Numbered from the stretch's first letter, positions 35,856 to 45,978 are shown. The stretch: DNA of 64,000 bases from UBA5859 sp041940025 (GCA_041940025.1 JBGTSY010000004.1:62001-126000); one strand, 5' to 3'. Notes: generated by a model not told the origin, from the letters alone. Made by a program: numbers and translations.

Positions 35856-36506
35856 CTACTCAAATCCAAGATCAGACAGGATGTCATCTATTTCATCTTG
35901 AGTCATGCTATTCTTTTCGAATACATTAGACTCGTTAACCGATTCAGATTGTAGTTTCGTAATGCCACCCAGATCACACATCAAACGAATCAATCGTGTC
36001 TGTGCACGATGGGTAATATCAATCACTTTCCGGATTGTTTGGCCCGATAAATCCTGGAACGATTGTGCTAATAGAATGTCTTTTAATGACTTATCTATAG
36101 CATCCAAATGTGTTTGCTGTTCATCAGTCAAAGTTGGGCCAATAGACTCTCGCAACTGGTCTAATGCATTGCGGCTTGATTCTAAAGAATTAAGGGTTTT
36201 ATGTACTGCTTCTTCTGTCGCATCAATCACTTGATCCAAACTAACCATCATTTGTGGTAATTCGTTTTCTGCGATTTCATCAACATGCACATTGAATACG
36301 AAGCCCTCCAGAGAATCATGCAGCTCTCTTGTGAGGCTTCCCAGTTGACTAAAGAGATATTTATTGGTTTCCGACTTCAGCTCGTTGACCAGCTCCTCAA
36401 CAGAACCTTCACCATGTTGCTCGAAGAATTTAACAATTTTAGTCAGGCTTTCAGCGAGCACTTCTCGAGACATCTCTGATTTATTATTGACTACGGAAGT
36501 ACTCAT
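35856..36506 (-). CDS. cheZ: CheY-P phosphatase CheZ
   Basis: A 216-residue helical protein. FQDLSGQ at residues 150-156 carries the catalytic Asp152/Gln156 pair of the CheZ family. A C-terminal peptide, DEIDDILSDLGF at 204-215, is the CheY-binding end. CheZ dephosphorylates CheY-P. It lies between cheY and cheA. Confidence 0.94.
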   Translation of the reverse strand: MSTSVVNNKSEMSREVLAESLTKIVKFFEQHGEGSVEELVNELKSETNKYLFSQLGSLTRELHDSLEGFVFNVHVDEIAENELPQMMVSLDQVIDATEEAVHKTLNSLESSRNALDQLRESIGPTLTDEQQTHLDAIDKSLKDILLAQSFQDLSGQTIRKVIDITHRAQTRLIRLMCDLGGITKLQSESVNESNVFEKNSMTQDEIDDILSDLGFE

Positions 36507-36526
36507 TAGCTTTCTATCCTGTCAGA

Positions 36527-36907
36527 CTAAATTCGTTCAAAGATTTTTTCGATTTTTTCCTGTAATGTGGCCGCAGTAAAAGGCTTGACAATGTACCCAT
36601 TAACCCCCGCTTCTGCAGCCTGCACTATTTGCTCCCGTTTAGATTCAGCCGTCACTAACAAAAACGGTAACTTACTTAACCGTTCATCTGCGCGTACTTT
36701 TTCAAGTAATTCAATGCCCTCCATGCCAGGCATGTTCCAATCGCTGATCACGAAGTCAAAATGACCTTCTTGCAATAAAGCCAGTGCCGAGGAGCCATCG
36801 TCCGCTTCCACTGTGTTATTAAAACCTAAGTCCCGTAGCAAGTTTTTGATAATTCGACGCATCGTCGAAAAATCGTCCACGACTAGCACTCGCATATCCT
36901 TATTCAC
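36527..36907 (-). CDS. cheY: Chemotaxis response regulator CheY
   Basis: A 126-residue single receiver domain, near-identical in layout to pseudomonad CheY. Asp11 and Asp12 bind Mg2+, Asp56 (DWNMPGM) is the phosphorylation site, and VTAESKRE and VKPFTA hold the signalling Thr and Lys. The start is GTG at 36905-36907 with AGGA seven bases before; an ATG four codons later gives the length typical of homologues but a poor ribosome site. Binds FliM when phosphorylated. Confidence 0.95.
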   Translation of the reverse strand: MNKDMRVLVVDDFSTMRRIIKNLLRDLGFNNTVEADDGSSALALLQEGHFDFVISDWNMPGMEGIELLEKVRADERLSKLPFLLVTAESKREQIVQAAEAGVNGYIVKPFTAATLQEKIEKIFERI

Positions 36908-36941
36908 GGCATGATCCTAATTTATTTCGCATTCTTACTAA

Positions 36942-36947
36942 ATTATA
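36942..36947 (-). promoter_or_regulatory. Possible -10 element before cheY
   Basis: A perfect TATAAT on the minus strand (36947 down to 36942) lies 34 bases before the cheY GTG. The upstream region has no strong -35 match, so the promoter is tentative; a sigma-70 start between fliA and cheY would allow separate cheY transcription. Confidence 0.35.
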
Positions 36948-37009
36948 TGAAGGTTTAATTTGTCCTTAAGTTTATTAGCGTTGCGAAATGCTAAAACATG
37001 AGCATCGGA

Positions 37010-37741
37010 TTAGTCTTCTTCGCGCCAGTCACGGAGTCGGGCTTTGAGGCGCACCAAAGCTTTGCTGTGGATCTGGCTGACACGAGATTCGCTGACACCC
37101 AATACTTCACCGATTTCACGTAGGTTAAATTCTTCATCATAATAAAGCGCCATCACTAAACGTTCACGCTCAGGTAGCGTAGAAATCGCTTTCGCCAACG
37201 ACTTCTGAAAAGAATCTTTCAACAAATCGTCTTGAGGGCCAGGGTCATTGTTGGTTAAGCTATCTGCGATTGAATCTTCAGTGACGCCTAGATCCTCATA
37301 GCTCAATATCTTGCATCCGGTAGCATCTTTTAACATTTGGTGATATTTCTCCACAGTCACCTCTAGTTTGGAAGCCACCTCGTTGTCCCGGGCATCACGT
37401 CCTTCGTTGTTTTCGATTTCTCGAATCACCTCGGCAACTCTACGCGTATTGCGATGAACAGATCGGGGCGCCCAATCACCCTTACGAATTTCATCTAGCA
37501 TGGAACCACGAATACGAATGCCTGCGTAGGTCTCAAAGCTGGCGCCCTGATTGGGATCGTAATTCTTAGCCGCTTCGAGCAAACCAATCATGCCCGCCTG
37601 TATGAGATCGTCCGGTTGAACGCTGGCAGGCAAGCGGCTGATAAGGTGATATGCCACGCGCTTCACCAGCGAGGCATGTTTTTTAACAATTTCGTCTTCT
37701 CGAGAATCTTGTAGGTTGGTGTACATAGCTAATCCATTCAT
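37010..37741 (-). CDS. fliA: RNA polymerase sigma-28 factor FliA
   Basis: A 243-residue sigma-70 family protein of the flagellar class. Region 2 (LVKRVAYHLISRLP, QAGMIGLLEAAKNYD, YAGIRIRGSMLDEIRKGDW) and region 4 (LPERERLVMALYYDEEFNLREIGEVLGVSESRVSQ) are present; region 3 is small. It directs transcription of late flagellar and chemotaxis genes and is held by FlgM, not seen here. It overlaps fleN by four bases (ATGA). Confidence 0.96.
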   Translation of the reverse strand: MNGLAMYTNLQDSREDEIVKKHASLVKRVAYHLISRLPASVQPDDLIQAGMIGLLEAAKNYDPNQGASFETYAGIRIRGSMLDEIRKGDWAPRSVHRNTRRVAEVIREIENNEGRDARDNEVASKLEVTVEKYHQMLKDATGCKILSYEDLGVTEDSIADSLTNNDPGPQDDLLKDSFQKSLAKAISTLPERERLVMALYYDEEFNLREIGEVLGVSESRVSQIHSKALVRLKARLRDWREED

Positions 37742-38604
37742 AACAGGGCCTCCGGGTCTGCCTCCCTGGCTTCAATCAGTCGTTCCACAAAAAATTCCAT
37801 ATGACCGCCAGCCACTGAGGGCAGAGGCCATTGAATGGCCTTGTCGGCCAAAAGATTAAAAGCTGTTGCAGATTTACTGCGAGGGTGCGCGTCTACAACT
37901 GCGCGCTGTTTCATAATGGCTTTACGCACTAACTCGTCATTGGGTATCGAACCCACATAATCCAAAGCCACATCAAGAAATTGATCGGTCGCGCGACTCA
38001 ACTTACAAAATAATTCACGTCCCTGTTGGGCGCTTGATACCATATTCGCCAGGACTTTAAAGCGATGTATTCCATATGTTCTGCTTAACATTTTAATTTG
38101 AGCATACGCATCAGTGAGTGAGGCAGGTTCATCACATACCACTGTGATAATCTCCTGAGCGGCACAGGTAAAACTGGTCACACTTTCAGAAATTCCAGCC
38201 GCCGTGTCGATTATTAGAACATCTAAATGATCCTCGAATTCGCTAAAAGCTTGAATAATACCAGCGTGTTCACTGCGACTGAGGGCAGTCATGAATGCCT
38301 TGCCACTAGAGGCAGGAATAACGGTCAGGTTGGGACTGACGTCAATGAGGATATCCTGTAAGGCACATTGACCGTCAATGACATGAGAAAGATTATATTT
38401 GGGTTGTAATCCAAGTAAGATATCGACGTTGGATAATCCCAAATCCGCATCCATCAATAGAACACGCCGCCCTTTAGCAGCCAAAGCGATAGATAAATTG
38501 ACAGAGACATTGGTTTTCCCGATGCCGCCTTTGCCGCCGGTGACCGCAATCACCTGAACGGGTTTTTTACGAACCATGTTTCTGAGACCAGTCGCTTGAT
38601 CCAT
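37738..38604 (-). CDS. fleN: Flagellar number regulator FleN (FlhG), MinD-like ATPase
   Basis: A ParA/MinD-type ATPase of about 288 residues. The deviant Walker A GGKGGIGKT comes soon after the start; DADLGLSNVDILLG and IDTAAGI are Walker A' and B. A GAGGTG lies six bases before the ATG at 38602-38604, so this or the ATG just before is favoured over an upstream frame at 38628. FleN binds FleQ and limits flagellar number. It follows flhF by a few bases. Confidence 0.93.
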   Translation of the reverse strand: MDQATGLRNMVRKKPVQVIAVTGGKGGIGKTNVSVNLSIALAAKGRRVLLMDADLGLSNVDILLGLQPKYNLSHVIDGQCALQDILIDVSPNLTVIPASSGKAFMTALSRSEHAGIIQAFSEFEDHLDVLIIDTAAGISESVTSFTCAAQEIITVVCDEPASLTDAYAQIKMLSRTYGIHRFKVLANMVSSAQQGRELFCKLSRATDQFLDVALDYVGSIPNDELVRKAIMKQRAVVDAHPRSKSATAFNLLADKAIQWPLPSVAGGHMEFFVERLIEAREADPEALL

Positions 38605-38614
38605 CATCTGCACC

Positions 38615-40006
38615 TCACCGATGGGCATTCGCGATTAGACTCCCGTAGGTTTTGGCTAAAACCTCCTCATTTAGTTCGTTGCTACTCTGTTTGGCAACAT
38701 CGATACATCGATTGACAGACTCCACTGGATCGGCGCGATGAATGTCCTCCGGAACACGTTGACCATCGGTCATAAAGGCAAGAGGTAATTGATGTCGAAT
38801 CGCCACACTTAATGCACCGCCTAGACTGGTGCATTCGTCCACTTTGGTAATAATACAGCCGTCTGGCGACAGCGCATCGAATGCCTCAATCGTTTCTTCC
38901 AATACTAATGCCTGACTGGTGGCGGGAAATACCAACATAGACAGCAGCTGATCCGAAGCTTGTCTGAGCATACTCAGTTGTTCTCTTAATCTATTATCTC
39001 GCTGTGACATACCTGCGGTATCGATCAGCACCAGACGCTTGTCCGCAGCGTCATCCAGTTGCTCCCGAAGTGCTGGCAACCCTTCCGCCACGCGCACCGG
39101 AATCCCCATAATGCGACCATAGGCGCGCAGCTGTTCATGGGCGGCGATGCGATAGCAATCGGTGGTGATTAACGCCACAGACTCTGGTCCATGTTTCATG
39201 GAAAATCGTGCGGCGAGTTTGGCGAGAGTCGTGGTTTTTCCTGCTCCTGTCGGACCGACTAAGGCGACAATACCACCATGGGTGGTCAGTTCTTCCGGAT
39301 ATTCCTTGAGTCGACTCACGAGCTGATTTAACACTCGTTGCCAGGCACCCTCTAAATCGTTAGATGCATATTCAATATCGGTTAGTTGAGTCGCCACCTC
39401 GGCTTCAAAGCCTAACAGATCCAAGCGTCGTAGCAGGCTTGCTCTCAAGGGCGAATTATTTTCTAAACTTCCCCAAGCCAGTCCAGCAAACCTCTGCTCC
39501 ATCAGATCACGCAACCCTTGCATCTCCTCACGAAGCTGATCCATGGTCTTGTTGTCACCTAAGTTGGAGTCAATTTTCAGACCTGACAATGCTTGACGTA
39601 TCGCCGAAGTGCTCTCTCGGTGGGGTGCATTGACCACCGGCGGTAGCGTAGAGGCGTCCCGCTCTGCTGGCTCTGCTTCATTATCTTCATTCACTGCAAG
39701 GCTGTTCGCCAGATCCTCGTAAGTTCGTCTTGCACCTCGCCGTTCAGTGTTAGTTGAGTCAGAGGAATCGTTACCAGCCACCTGCACGCCCTCAGACTGC
39801 GACGATGCAACTGTTCGCCGCGCCGGTGTAGCCTGATCACGATCAGTAGAAGAAAGGATCTTCTCGTCGTAATCCATTGCTGCGATTATTTCCACACCAT
39901 CTTCTAATTTATCTGTGGACAGAATTGCTGCATCGGGCCCCATGGTTTCCCGTACTTGTCTCAGCGCTTGGCGCATGTCATTGGCAAAAAATCTTTTTAT
40001 TTTCAT
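38615..40006 (-). CDS. flhF: Flagellar placement GTPase FlhF
   Basis: A 463-residue SRP-type GTPase. The N-terminal MKIKRFFANDMRQALRQVRETMGPDAAILS is the family start. A variable linker, an N domain, and the G domain with P-loop GPTGAGKTTTLAKLA and DTAGMSQRD follow. FlhF sets the pole where the flagellum is built. FlhF and FleN together indicate a polar flagellum. Confidence 0.95.
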   Translation of the reverse strand: MKIKRFFANDMRQALRQVRETMGPDAAILSTDKLEDGVEIIAAMDYDEKILSSTDRDQATPARRTVASSQSEGVQVAGNDSSDSTNTERRGARRTYEDLANSLAVNEDNEAEPAERDASTLPPVVNAPHRESTSAIRQALSGLKIDSNLGDNKTMDQLREEMQGLRDLMEQRFAGLAWGSLENNSPLRASLLRRLDLLGFEAEVATQLTDIEYASNDLEGAWQRVLNQLVSRLKEYPEELTTHGGIVALVGPTGAGKTTTLAKLAARFSMKHGPESVALITTDCYRIAAHEQLRAYGRIMGIPVRVAEGLPALREQLDDAADKRLVLIDTAGMSQRDNRLREQLSMLRQASDQLLSMLVFPATSQALVLEETIEAFDALSPDGCIITKVDECTSLGGALSVAIRHQLPLAFMTDGQRVPEDIHRADPVESVNRCIDVAKQSSNELNEEVLAKTYGSLIANAHR

Positions 40007-40049
40007 GCTCGGTACGTCCCGTAGACCAAACTAATTCATATCTTTGTCG

Positions 40050-42131
40050 CTAACCTACGACACCCACGACATTCACTTCTTTGTTGTCAGGTATTTCCTG
40101 ATAAGCCAAGACGTGTACATCAGGCAGTGAATGGCGAATAAATTGAGCAACCATTTTTCGAATCGCTGCGTTGACCAATAGTATTGAAGGCTCACCCGCG
40201 ATTTCCTGCTGTTGTGCAGCTTGTTGTAGGGATTGGTAGAATTTCTCTGCCAATTTAGGTTCCAGCCCAAAGCTGGAATCACCCGCCACTCGAGTAGATT
40301 GGAGCAATAACTGTTCCAATTCAGGGTTAATAGAAATCACTGGAATTAATTTATTCATCCCATTGATATTTTGTAGTATTAATCTTCCTAGGGAAATACG
40401 AACGGCTGCAGTGAGGGCGTCAGGATCTTGACTTTTAGTCCCATGCTCCGCCAGCGTCTCCGCAATCGTACGCATGTCACGAATGGGGATACGCTCACAC
40501 AATAGATTTTGTAGTACCCTTAAAATAACGCCTAGGGAAAGGGTATCGGGAACCAGATTTTCCACCAGTTTTGGCGCAGATTTAGCGAGGTTATCCAATA
40601 ACTGTTGCACTTCTTCGTAGCCAATAATTTCATGGGCATTCTGCTTAATGAGTTCGCTCAGATGAGTGGCTATCACTGTGGTGGCATCGACCACCGTATA
40701 TCCCAAAGATTGCGCATGATCCCGCTGATCGGGTGATATCCAGATCGCATCTAAACCAAATGCAGGATCTTTTGTAGGAAGGCCTTTGAGATCCCCAAAC
40801 ACCTGACCAGAGTTAATGGCTAAGTCGTGATCGAGGTGAATTTCCGACTCCCCAACGGGTACCCCCATAAATACCAACCGATAGGCATTGGGACTTAAAT
40901 CCAAATTGTCTCGAATGTGCACTGAGGGGATTAAGAAACCCAACTCTTGAGATAACTTACGGCGTACACCTTTGATACGATCCATTAGCTCCCCACCCTG
41001 TTTACGATCCACCAGGGGAATTAATCGATACCCCACCTCCAAGCCGATAATATCCAGTGTCGACACATCCTCCCAACTGGGATCCCGTGATTCGGGCGAC
41101 TCCTCCTCAACCGGCTCCGGTTCGCTCACCTCTTCCTCTTCCGTCAGCTTGGTTTCCTGTTGGCGTAAATAAGCCAATCCACCCAATACCCCAGCCAGCG
41201 AGAGAAATGCCAAGTTAGGCATGCCCGGTATCAGTCCAATCGACAACATGATGCCTGAAGAGGTAGTCAGTACTCGCGGTGAACCAAACAGCTGCTGGAA
41301 GATCTGCTGACTCATATCTTCAGCACGAGAGACTCGAGTGACCATGATGGCCGCAGCGGTGGACAGTAACAGAGACGGGATCTGTGCCACCAGTCCGTCC
41401 CCAATGGTCAACAGAGTATAATTTTCTGCCGCGTCACCTACTGGCAATTGATGCTGCAACACACCAATGGCCAAACCACCAATAATGTTAATAAATAAGA
41501 TTAGGATCCCGGCAACCGCATCCCCTCGCACAAACTTACTGGCACCATCCATGGCACCATAGAAATCCGCTTCAGAACGCACCTCCTCTCGTCGATCGCG
41601 CGCCTCGTCTTGAGTAATCAGACCGGCGTTGAGATCGGCATCGATCGCCATCTGTTTGCCCGGCATGGCGTCTAATGTAAAACGGGCACTCACCTCAGAA
41701 ATACGTCCAGCGCCTTTAGTGACCACGACAAAGTTGATGATCACGAGAATCGCGAAGACCACCAAACCCACAGCATAGTTGCCCCCAATCACAAAAGAGC
41801 CAAAAGCTTCAATCACCTTACCCGCTGCCCCGGTGCCTGTATGCCCTTCCAACAGCACCACCCGAGTAGAGGCGATATTCAACGCCAAACGCAGTAAAGT
41901 CGCTACCAACAGCACCGATGGAAACACAGCAAATTCTAAGGCCCGACGGGAATAGACCACCACCAGGATGACAATCAATGAAAGAGAAATATTGAAACTA
42001 AAGAGCACATCCAAAGCGATAGGCGGCAATGGCACCACCATCATGGCGAGCAGCATCAATACCAGTGTGGGTACGCCGAGCCCCGCTCTCTGTAAACTAC
42101 GTAAATTTAATTGATCTGCTACAACTGACAT
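40050..42131 (-). CDS. flhA: Flagellar export pore protein FlhA
   Basis: A 693-residue type III export protein. Seven to eight membrane segments span residues 18-320. The FHIPEP-like region (GKQMAIDADLNAGLI, RREEVRSEADFYGAMDGASKFVRGD) lies between, and a cytosolic C-terminal domain follows. It binds chaperone-substrate complexes and forms the nonameric export ring. It is 12 bases after flhB. Confidence 0.97.
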   Translation of the reverse strand: MSVVADQLNLRSLQRAGLGVPTLVLMLLAMMVVPLPPIALDVLFSFNISLSLIVILVVVYSRRALEFAVFPSVLLVATLLRLALNIASTRVVLLEGHTGTGAAGKVIEAFGSFVIGGNYAVGLVVFAILVIINFVVVTKGAGRISEVSARFTLDAMPGKQMAIDADLNAGLITQDEARDRREEVRSEADFYGAMDGASKFVRGDAVAGILILFINIIGGLAIGVLQHQLPVGDAAENYTLLTIGDGLVAQIPSLLLSTAAAIMVTRVSRAEDMSQQIFQQLFGSPRVLTTSSGIMLSIGLIPGMPNLAFLSLAGVLGGLAYLRQQETKLTEEEEVSEPEPVEEESPESRDPSWEDVSTLDIIGLEVGYRLIPLVDRKQGGELMDRIKGVRRKLSQELGFLIPSVHIRDNLDLSPNAYRLVFMGVPVGESEIHLDHDLAINSGQVFGDLKGLPTKDPAFGLDAIWISPDQRDHAQSLGYTVVDATTVIATHLSELIKQNAHEIIGYEEVQQLLDNLAKSAPKLVENLVPDTLSLGVILRVLQNLLCERIPIRDMRTIAETLAEHGTKSQDPDALTAAVRISLGRLILQNINGMNKLIPVISINPELEQLLLQSTRVAGDSSFGLEPKLAEKFYQSLQQAAQQQEIAGEPSILLVNAAIRKMVAQFIRHSLPDVHVLAYQEIPDNKEVNVVGVVG

Positions 42132-42142
42132 TTATCTCTTCC

Positions 42143-43273
42143 TCAATAGGTATACTCATCAGGAACAGTCACCTCAGGTAATTCTGGGTGTTGACCAGTA
42201 CCTCGACGCATGAAATCATTCAATTGATAGACATAAGCCAACACCTGGGCAACTGCGACATATAACGCTTCTGGAACCTCATCTCCAATTTCTGCACTGT
42301 GGTACAAAGCCCGCGCTAAAGGCGGCGCTTCCACCATCGGTACCCGGTGCGCATCGGCAATGGTTCTGATGCGCAACGCAATTAAATCCAAACCTTTGGC
42401 AATCACAACTGGCGCGCCACTACCCGATTGATCGTATTTCAGCGCCACTGAGTAATGAGTCGGATTAGTCACAATGACATCCGCTTTAGGCACTTCTTCC
42501 ATCATTCGACGTTGCGCGATTTCCCGCTGAAGTTGGCGAATTTTTCCTTTAACCTCTGGATTACCATCTGTTTCTTTCAGTTCATCTTTGACTTCCTGGA
42601 AGGTCATTTTTAATTGGCGTGTGTGCTCCCACAATTGAAAGGGCACGTCCACTGCTGCGATCAAAATGACACTGGCGGAAACGATTAAAAATGACCACGC
42701 TATCAGTGAAGCGGCATGGGCTAAACTGATTTCCAGTGATGCGATACCTAAGGAAAGAAATTCAGCACTCTTCAAGTAGATCCAGGTCACCGCCACTGTG
42801 GTAATGAGGACAAATTTGGCCAACGCTTTGGCCAACTCCATTAGTCCACGCGCTGAAAAGATACGTTTTAAACCACTCAACGGATTAATGCGTTCCCCTT
42901 TCCAGGACATGGCATCCGCCGATAACGACCACCCCCCAATCGACAACGGTGCCAATAGGGTCACTGCAATCAAAACTAATACGATTGGCACAAGAAGAAT
43001 CATTGCACGTTCAAAGGTGTCAGCTAACACCACAGACAGATAGGCAGTATCAAAAATAACTGCACGTTCTAAGCTAAAGCCCTCGCGCATCACTTCACTC
43101 AAACCGAAAACCAAAATTTGTCCGTAAAATAAAAAGGTAGCCGCTGACGCCAGCAATACCGCAGCCGTGCCCAACTCTTTCGATCGGGGAACCTGACCTT
43201 TCTCCTTCGCTTCCCGTAACCGTTTCGGAGTCGGTTGTTCTGTGCGTTCCTGACTCTTATCTTGTTCCGCCAT
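42143..43273 (-). CDS. flhB: Flagellar export switch protein FlhB
   Basis: A 376-residue export protein. The N-terminus is charged, then four membrane helices. The autocleavage site is NPTH at 270-273, and the C-terminal domain (GDEVPEALYVAVAQVLAYVYQLND) is close to the stand-alone protein at 25946. Cleavage switches export from hook to filament type substrates. Its ATG overlaps the fliR stop by one base. Confidence 0.97.
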   Translation of the reverse strand: MAEQDKSQERTEQPTPKRLREAKEKGQVPRSKELGTAAVLLASAATFLFYGQILVFGLSEVMREGFSLERAVIFDTAYLSVVLADTFERAMILLVPIVLVLIAVTLLAPLSIGGWSLSADAMSWKGERINPLSGLKRIFSARGLMELAKALAKFVLITTVAVTWIYLKSAEFLSLGIASLEISLAHAASLIAWSFLIVSASVILIAAVDVPFQLWEHTRQLKMTFQEVKDELKETDGNPEVKGKIRQLQREIAQRRMMEEVPKADVIVTNPTHYSVALKYDQSGSGAPVVIAKGLDLIALRIRTIADAHRVPMVEAPPLARALYHSAEIGDEVPEALYVAVAQVLAYVYQLNDFMRRGTGQHPELPEVTVPDEYTY

Positions 43274-44064
43274 TAGGGCGCTACCAACTGAGTATTAAAG
43301 TTTAAAATATCATTATAAAATTCAGAAAAGAGTGGTATTAATAGTGGCAAGGTAAACAGCATGACCACAAAACCCAGAATGAGTGTCACTGGAAAACCAA
43401 CCGCAATAATATTGAGCTGCGGCGCGGCTCGAGCCATGATTCCAAACGCCAAGTTGACCACTAGCAGCGCAGCCATCGCCGGTAACGCGACTCTCACCGC
43501 ACTGGAATACATCCAGTTCCCTAATTCAATAATGCCTTGCAATTGATCTAAGGGCAGACTATGTCCAATCGGCAAGGTGAGATAGCTGGTCATCAACAAT
43601 CGAAATAGGGCCAAATGGCCATCCAATGCAAAAAACAGTAGAGTGGTAAAAATCACATACATTTGTGCCACCATGGGGACTTGCACACCGCGCTCTGTGT
43701 CTACTAAAGAAGCGAATCCCAGCCCCATCTGCATGGCAAACGCTTCGCCCCCAACAATGAACACGTTAAAAAGAAGTTGCACCACAAATCCCAGCGTCAA
43801 ACCAATTATAAATTCTTGAATCACGATAAATAATCCAGGCAATGAGATGGGATCTTGTTCAGGCAATGAAACGCCACTGATATAGGTGACCGATGCCAGA
43901 GCCAAAATGATGATGATTCTGCCTTTCGCTGGAAATATTCTTGAACCGACCGCAGGCATCGCTAACACCATGGCTGAACTGCGAATCAATACCCAGGCAA
44001 AATCCCGCCACAGCGCCACCAATTCGATCAGTGAAAAATTCAGAAGAGAAGATTGTGCATCCAT
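43273..44064 (-). CDS. fliR: Flagellar export protein FliR
   Basis: A 263-residue inner membrane protein with about six hydrophobic segments and the family patterns ARSSAMVLAMPAVGSRIFPA-like and MQMGLGFASLVDTERG. It is part of the FliPQR core through which substrates pass. It starts at an ATG at 44062-44064 15 bases after fliQ. Confidence 0.94.
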   Translation of the reverse strand: MDAQSSLLNFSLIELVALWRDFAWVLIRSSAMVLAMPAVGSRIFPAKGRIIIILALASVTYISGVSLPEQDPISLPGLFIVIQEFIIGLTLGFVVQLLFNVFIVGGEAFAMQMGLGFASLVDTERGVQVPMVAQMYVIFTTLLFFALDGHLALFRLLMTSYLTLPIGHSLPLDQLQGIIELGNWMYSSAVRVALPAMAALLVVNLAFGIMARAAPQLNIIAVGFPVTLILGFVVMLFTLPLLIPLFSEFYNDILNFNTQLVAP

Positions 44065-44079
44065 GCACGTCTCTCCATT

Positions 44080-44349
44080 CTATTCCATTAATCCAGGGAT
44101 CTGCAGGAATAGATTACTCGAAAAAGTGACCATCACCCGACTTATCCAAGGTCCTGCAATAAGCAACGTTAAAAATAGAATCAAAATCTTCGGCACAAAA
44201 GTAAGCGTCATTTCGTTAATCTGTGTGGCAGCTTGAAACATACTAATGATCAAGCCCACTCCTAGCACAGGTAATAACAACAAGCTCACCAAGATCACCA
44301 GCAATTGAAGTGTTTGTTGAAAGATTGTAAAAAATGCATCTGGGCCCAT
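44080..44349 (-). CDS. fliQ: Flagellar export protein FliQ
   Basis: An 89-residue two-helix membrane protein from the ATG at 44347-44349. GAGGAGAGG lies just upstream, and the family length is 89, so a five-residue extension is rejected. It forms the export gate with FliP and FliR. It starts 11 bases after fliP. Confidence 0.95.
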   Translation of the reverse strand: MGPDAFFTIFQQTLQLLVILVSLLLLPVLGVGLIISMFQAATQINEMTLTFVPKILILFLTLLIAGPWISRVMVTFSSNLFLQIPGLME

Positions 44350-44360
44350 ATTTCCTCTCC

Positions 44361-45110
44361 TCAAATAACAAAACTAGAGGCCAATGTGCCCATAATGAGC
44401 GACCAACCATCCACTAAGACGAATAACAAAATTTTAAACGGTAGTGAGATCATCATCGGAGAGAGCATCATCATACCCATGGACATCAAGACACTGGCGA
44501 CCACCAGATCGATCACTAAGAATGGAATAAATAAGAGAAATCCGATTTGATAGGCGGTTTTGAGTTCGCTCGTGACGAATGCTGGCACCACTAGAGAGAA
44601 AGGGATCTCTTCCAAGGAGTTATGTTCAGACGCACCTGCGATGTCTGCAAACATCGCCAAATCGGTCTCTCTAGTTTGATCCAACATGAAGCTGTGCATG
44701 GGATCTCGCGCCCGTGACAAAGCTTCTTTAATTTGGATTTCACCAGCGGCGTAGGGTTCAAAGGCCAACCCATGAATATCTTCTAACACTGGCTTCATTA
44801 CGAAAAAAGAGAGAAACAGCGCTAAACCAATTATAATTTGGCTGGAGGGAGTCTGCGCCATTCCTATCGCTTGGCGCAATATTGCCAATACGATGACGAT
44901 GCGCATAAAAGAGGTGGTCATCATCACCACCGCCGGCAAAAAAGTTAGAGCAGTCATGAACATCAAGATCTGTAATGTCAGACTGTATTCTTGCTCTCCG
45001 TCGACAGCAGAAGTAACGGTAAGTGCAGGTATTCCCGGATCTTGAGCAAGTGCCACACCTGACATCAATACCATACCGGAGCCCAGTGCGGCGAGAGATT
45101 TCTTGTTCAT
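44361..45110 (-). CDS. fliP: Flagellar export protein FliP
   Basis: A 249-residue protein with an N-terminal signal peptide (cleavage after VALAQ region) and four membrane segments. FMTALTFLPAVVMMTTSFMRIVIVLAILRQAIG and the SPFRCI-like C-terminal hydrophobic run are typical. It is the core of the export gate. Its ATG overlaps the fliO stop by four bases (ATGA). Confidence 0.96.
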   Translation of the reverse strand: MNKKSLAALGSGMVLMSGVALAQDPGIPALTVTSAVDGEQEYSLTLQILMFMTALTFLPAVVMMTTSFMRIVIVLAILRQAIGMAQTPSSQIIIGLALFLSFFVMKPVLEDIHGLAFEPYAAGEIQIKEALSRARDPMHSFMLDQTRETDLAMFADIAGASEHNSLEEIPFSLVVPAFVTSELKTAYQIGFLLFIPFLVIDLVVASVLMSMGMMMLSPMMISLPFKILLFVLVDGWSLIMGTLASSFVI

Positions 45111-45565
45111 CTGAGCGCCCTCTGTTTCAACATCTTGCTCAATCGCTGCGCAAAAGGATGTATCTCTGCTGGCTGTGTCAAATCTGACACAGCTATGTCA
45201 TCCTCTGTAAACACATGCAATGTTTGAATACTATTGGCAGTGACGCCCACTAGAATCTGTTTGTCGGCACAGTTTATTAATACAATTTTTTCTTTAGGCC
45301 CAATATTAAGCCCAGAAGTCACGCTGATACGTCCGCCCGCTAGATTGCGTACACCGGATAATCTTTTGATAAGCCACATGCTTCCGACTATGGCGCCTAA
45401 GACTAGAATCAATGCTGTGGCCACATTTGCGAGAGAGGCTAACTCTAAAGGCTGATACGCCAATTTACCCACTACAGCTTTCTCTTCAGCTTGTATTTGA
45501 GTGCTGTATGCCAGCGATAAAAAGAGCGGCAAATATAAACTCGAGCAAAATAATTTTCGTATCAC
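45107..45565 (-). CDS. fliO: Flagellar biosynthesis protein FliO
   Basis: A 152-residue protein with a signal-like start, one membrane helix (about residues 47-66) and a small cytoplasmic domain (RISVTSGLNIGPKEKIVLINCADKQILVGVT). It helps FliP assembly. The start is a GTG at 45563-45565; it lies 12 bases after fliN. Confidence 0.88.
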   Translation of the reverse strand: MIRKLFCSSLYLPLFLSLAYSTQIQAEEKAVVGKLAYQPLELASLANVATALILVLGAIVGSMWLIKRLSGVRNLAGGRISVTSGLNIGPKEKIVLINCADKQILVGVTANSIQTLHVFTEDDIAVSDLTQPAEIHPFAQRLSKMLKQRALR

Positions 45566-45577
45566 TTGAGCGTACCT

Positions 45578-45964
45578 TCAGTTGAGTTTCTTCAATCGTT
45601 CGGAGGCACTGATGACATCGGTCAGTCGTATACCAAAACGATCATTCACCACGACCACCTCACCATGGGCAATCAGAGTGCCATTGACCAATACGTCCAT
45701 CGGTTCACCGGCCAGTCGATCTAATTCCACTACTGAGCCTTGAGTCAGTTGGAGCAGTTGTTTAATGGTGACTCGCGAGCGCCCGATCTCCACGCCTAAA
45801 GTCACAGGAATTTCCATCACCACACTCAATCGATCATCATCGATTCCCGGTACACTGTTGGAATGTTGCACACTTGAAAGTGCCTCTTCTTGGGCGGATT
45901 CCAACGCTTCTTTCGATAACTGTTCAGTACCGTCACCTGCCGATTGATTCTTGTCATCGCTCAT
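45578..45964 (-). CDS. fliN: Flagellar motor switch protein FliN
   Basis: A 128-residue protein with a variable acidic N-terminus and a C-terminal SpoA domain (IPVTLGVEIGRSRVTIKQLLQL, DVLVNGTLIAHGEVVVVNDRFGIRLTDVI). It forms the lower C-ring with FliM. Between fliM and fliO. Confidence 0.96.
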   Translation of the reverse strand: MSDDKNQSAGDGTEQLSKEALESAQEEALSSVQHSNSVPGIDDDRLSVVMEIPVTLGVEIGRSRVTIKQLLQLTQGSVVELDRLAGEPMDVLVNGTLIAHGEVVVVNDRFGIRLTDVISASERLKKLN

Positions 45965-45978
45965 GATTCATTACTCGA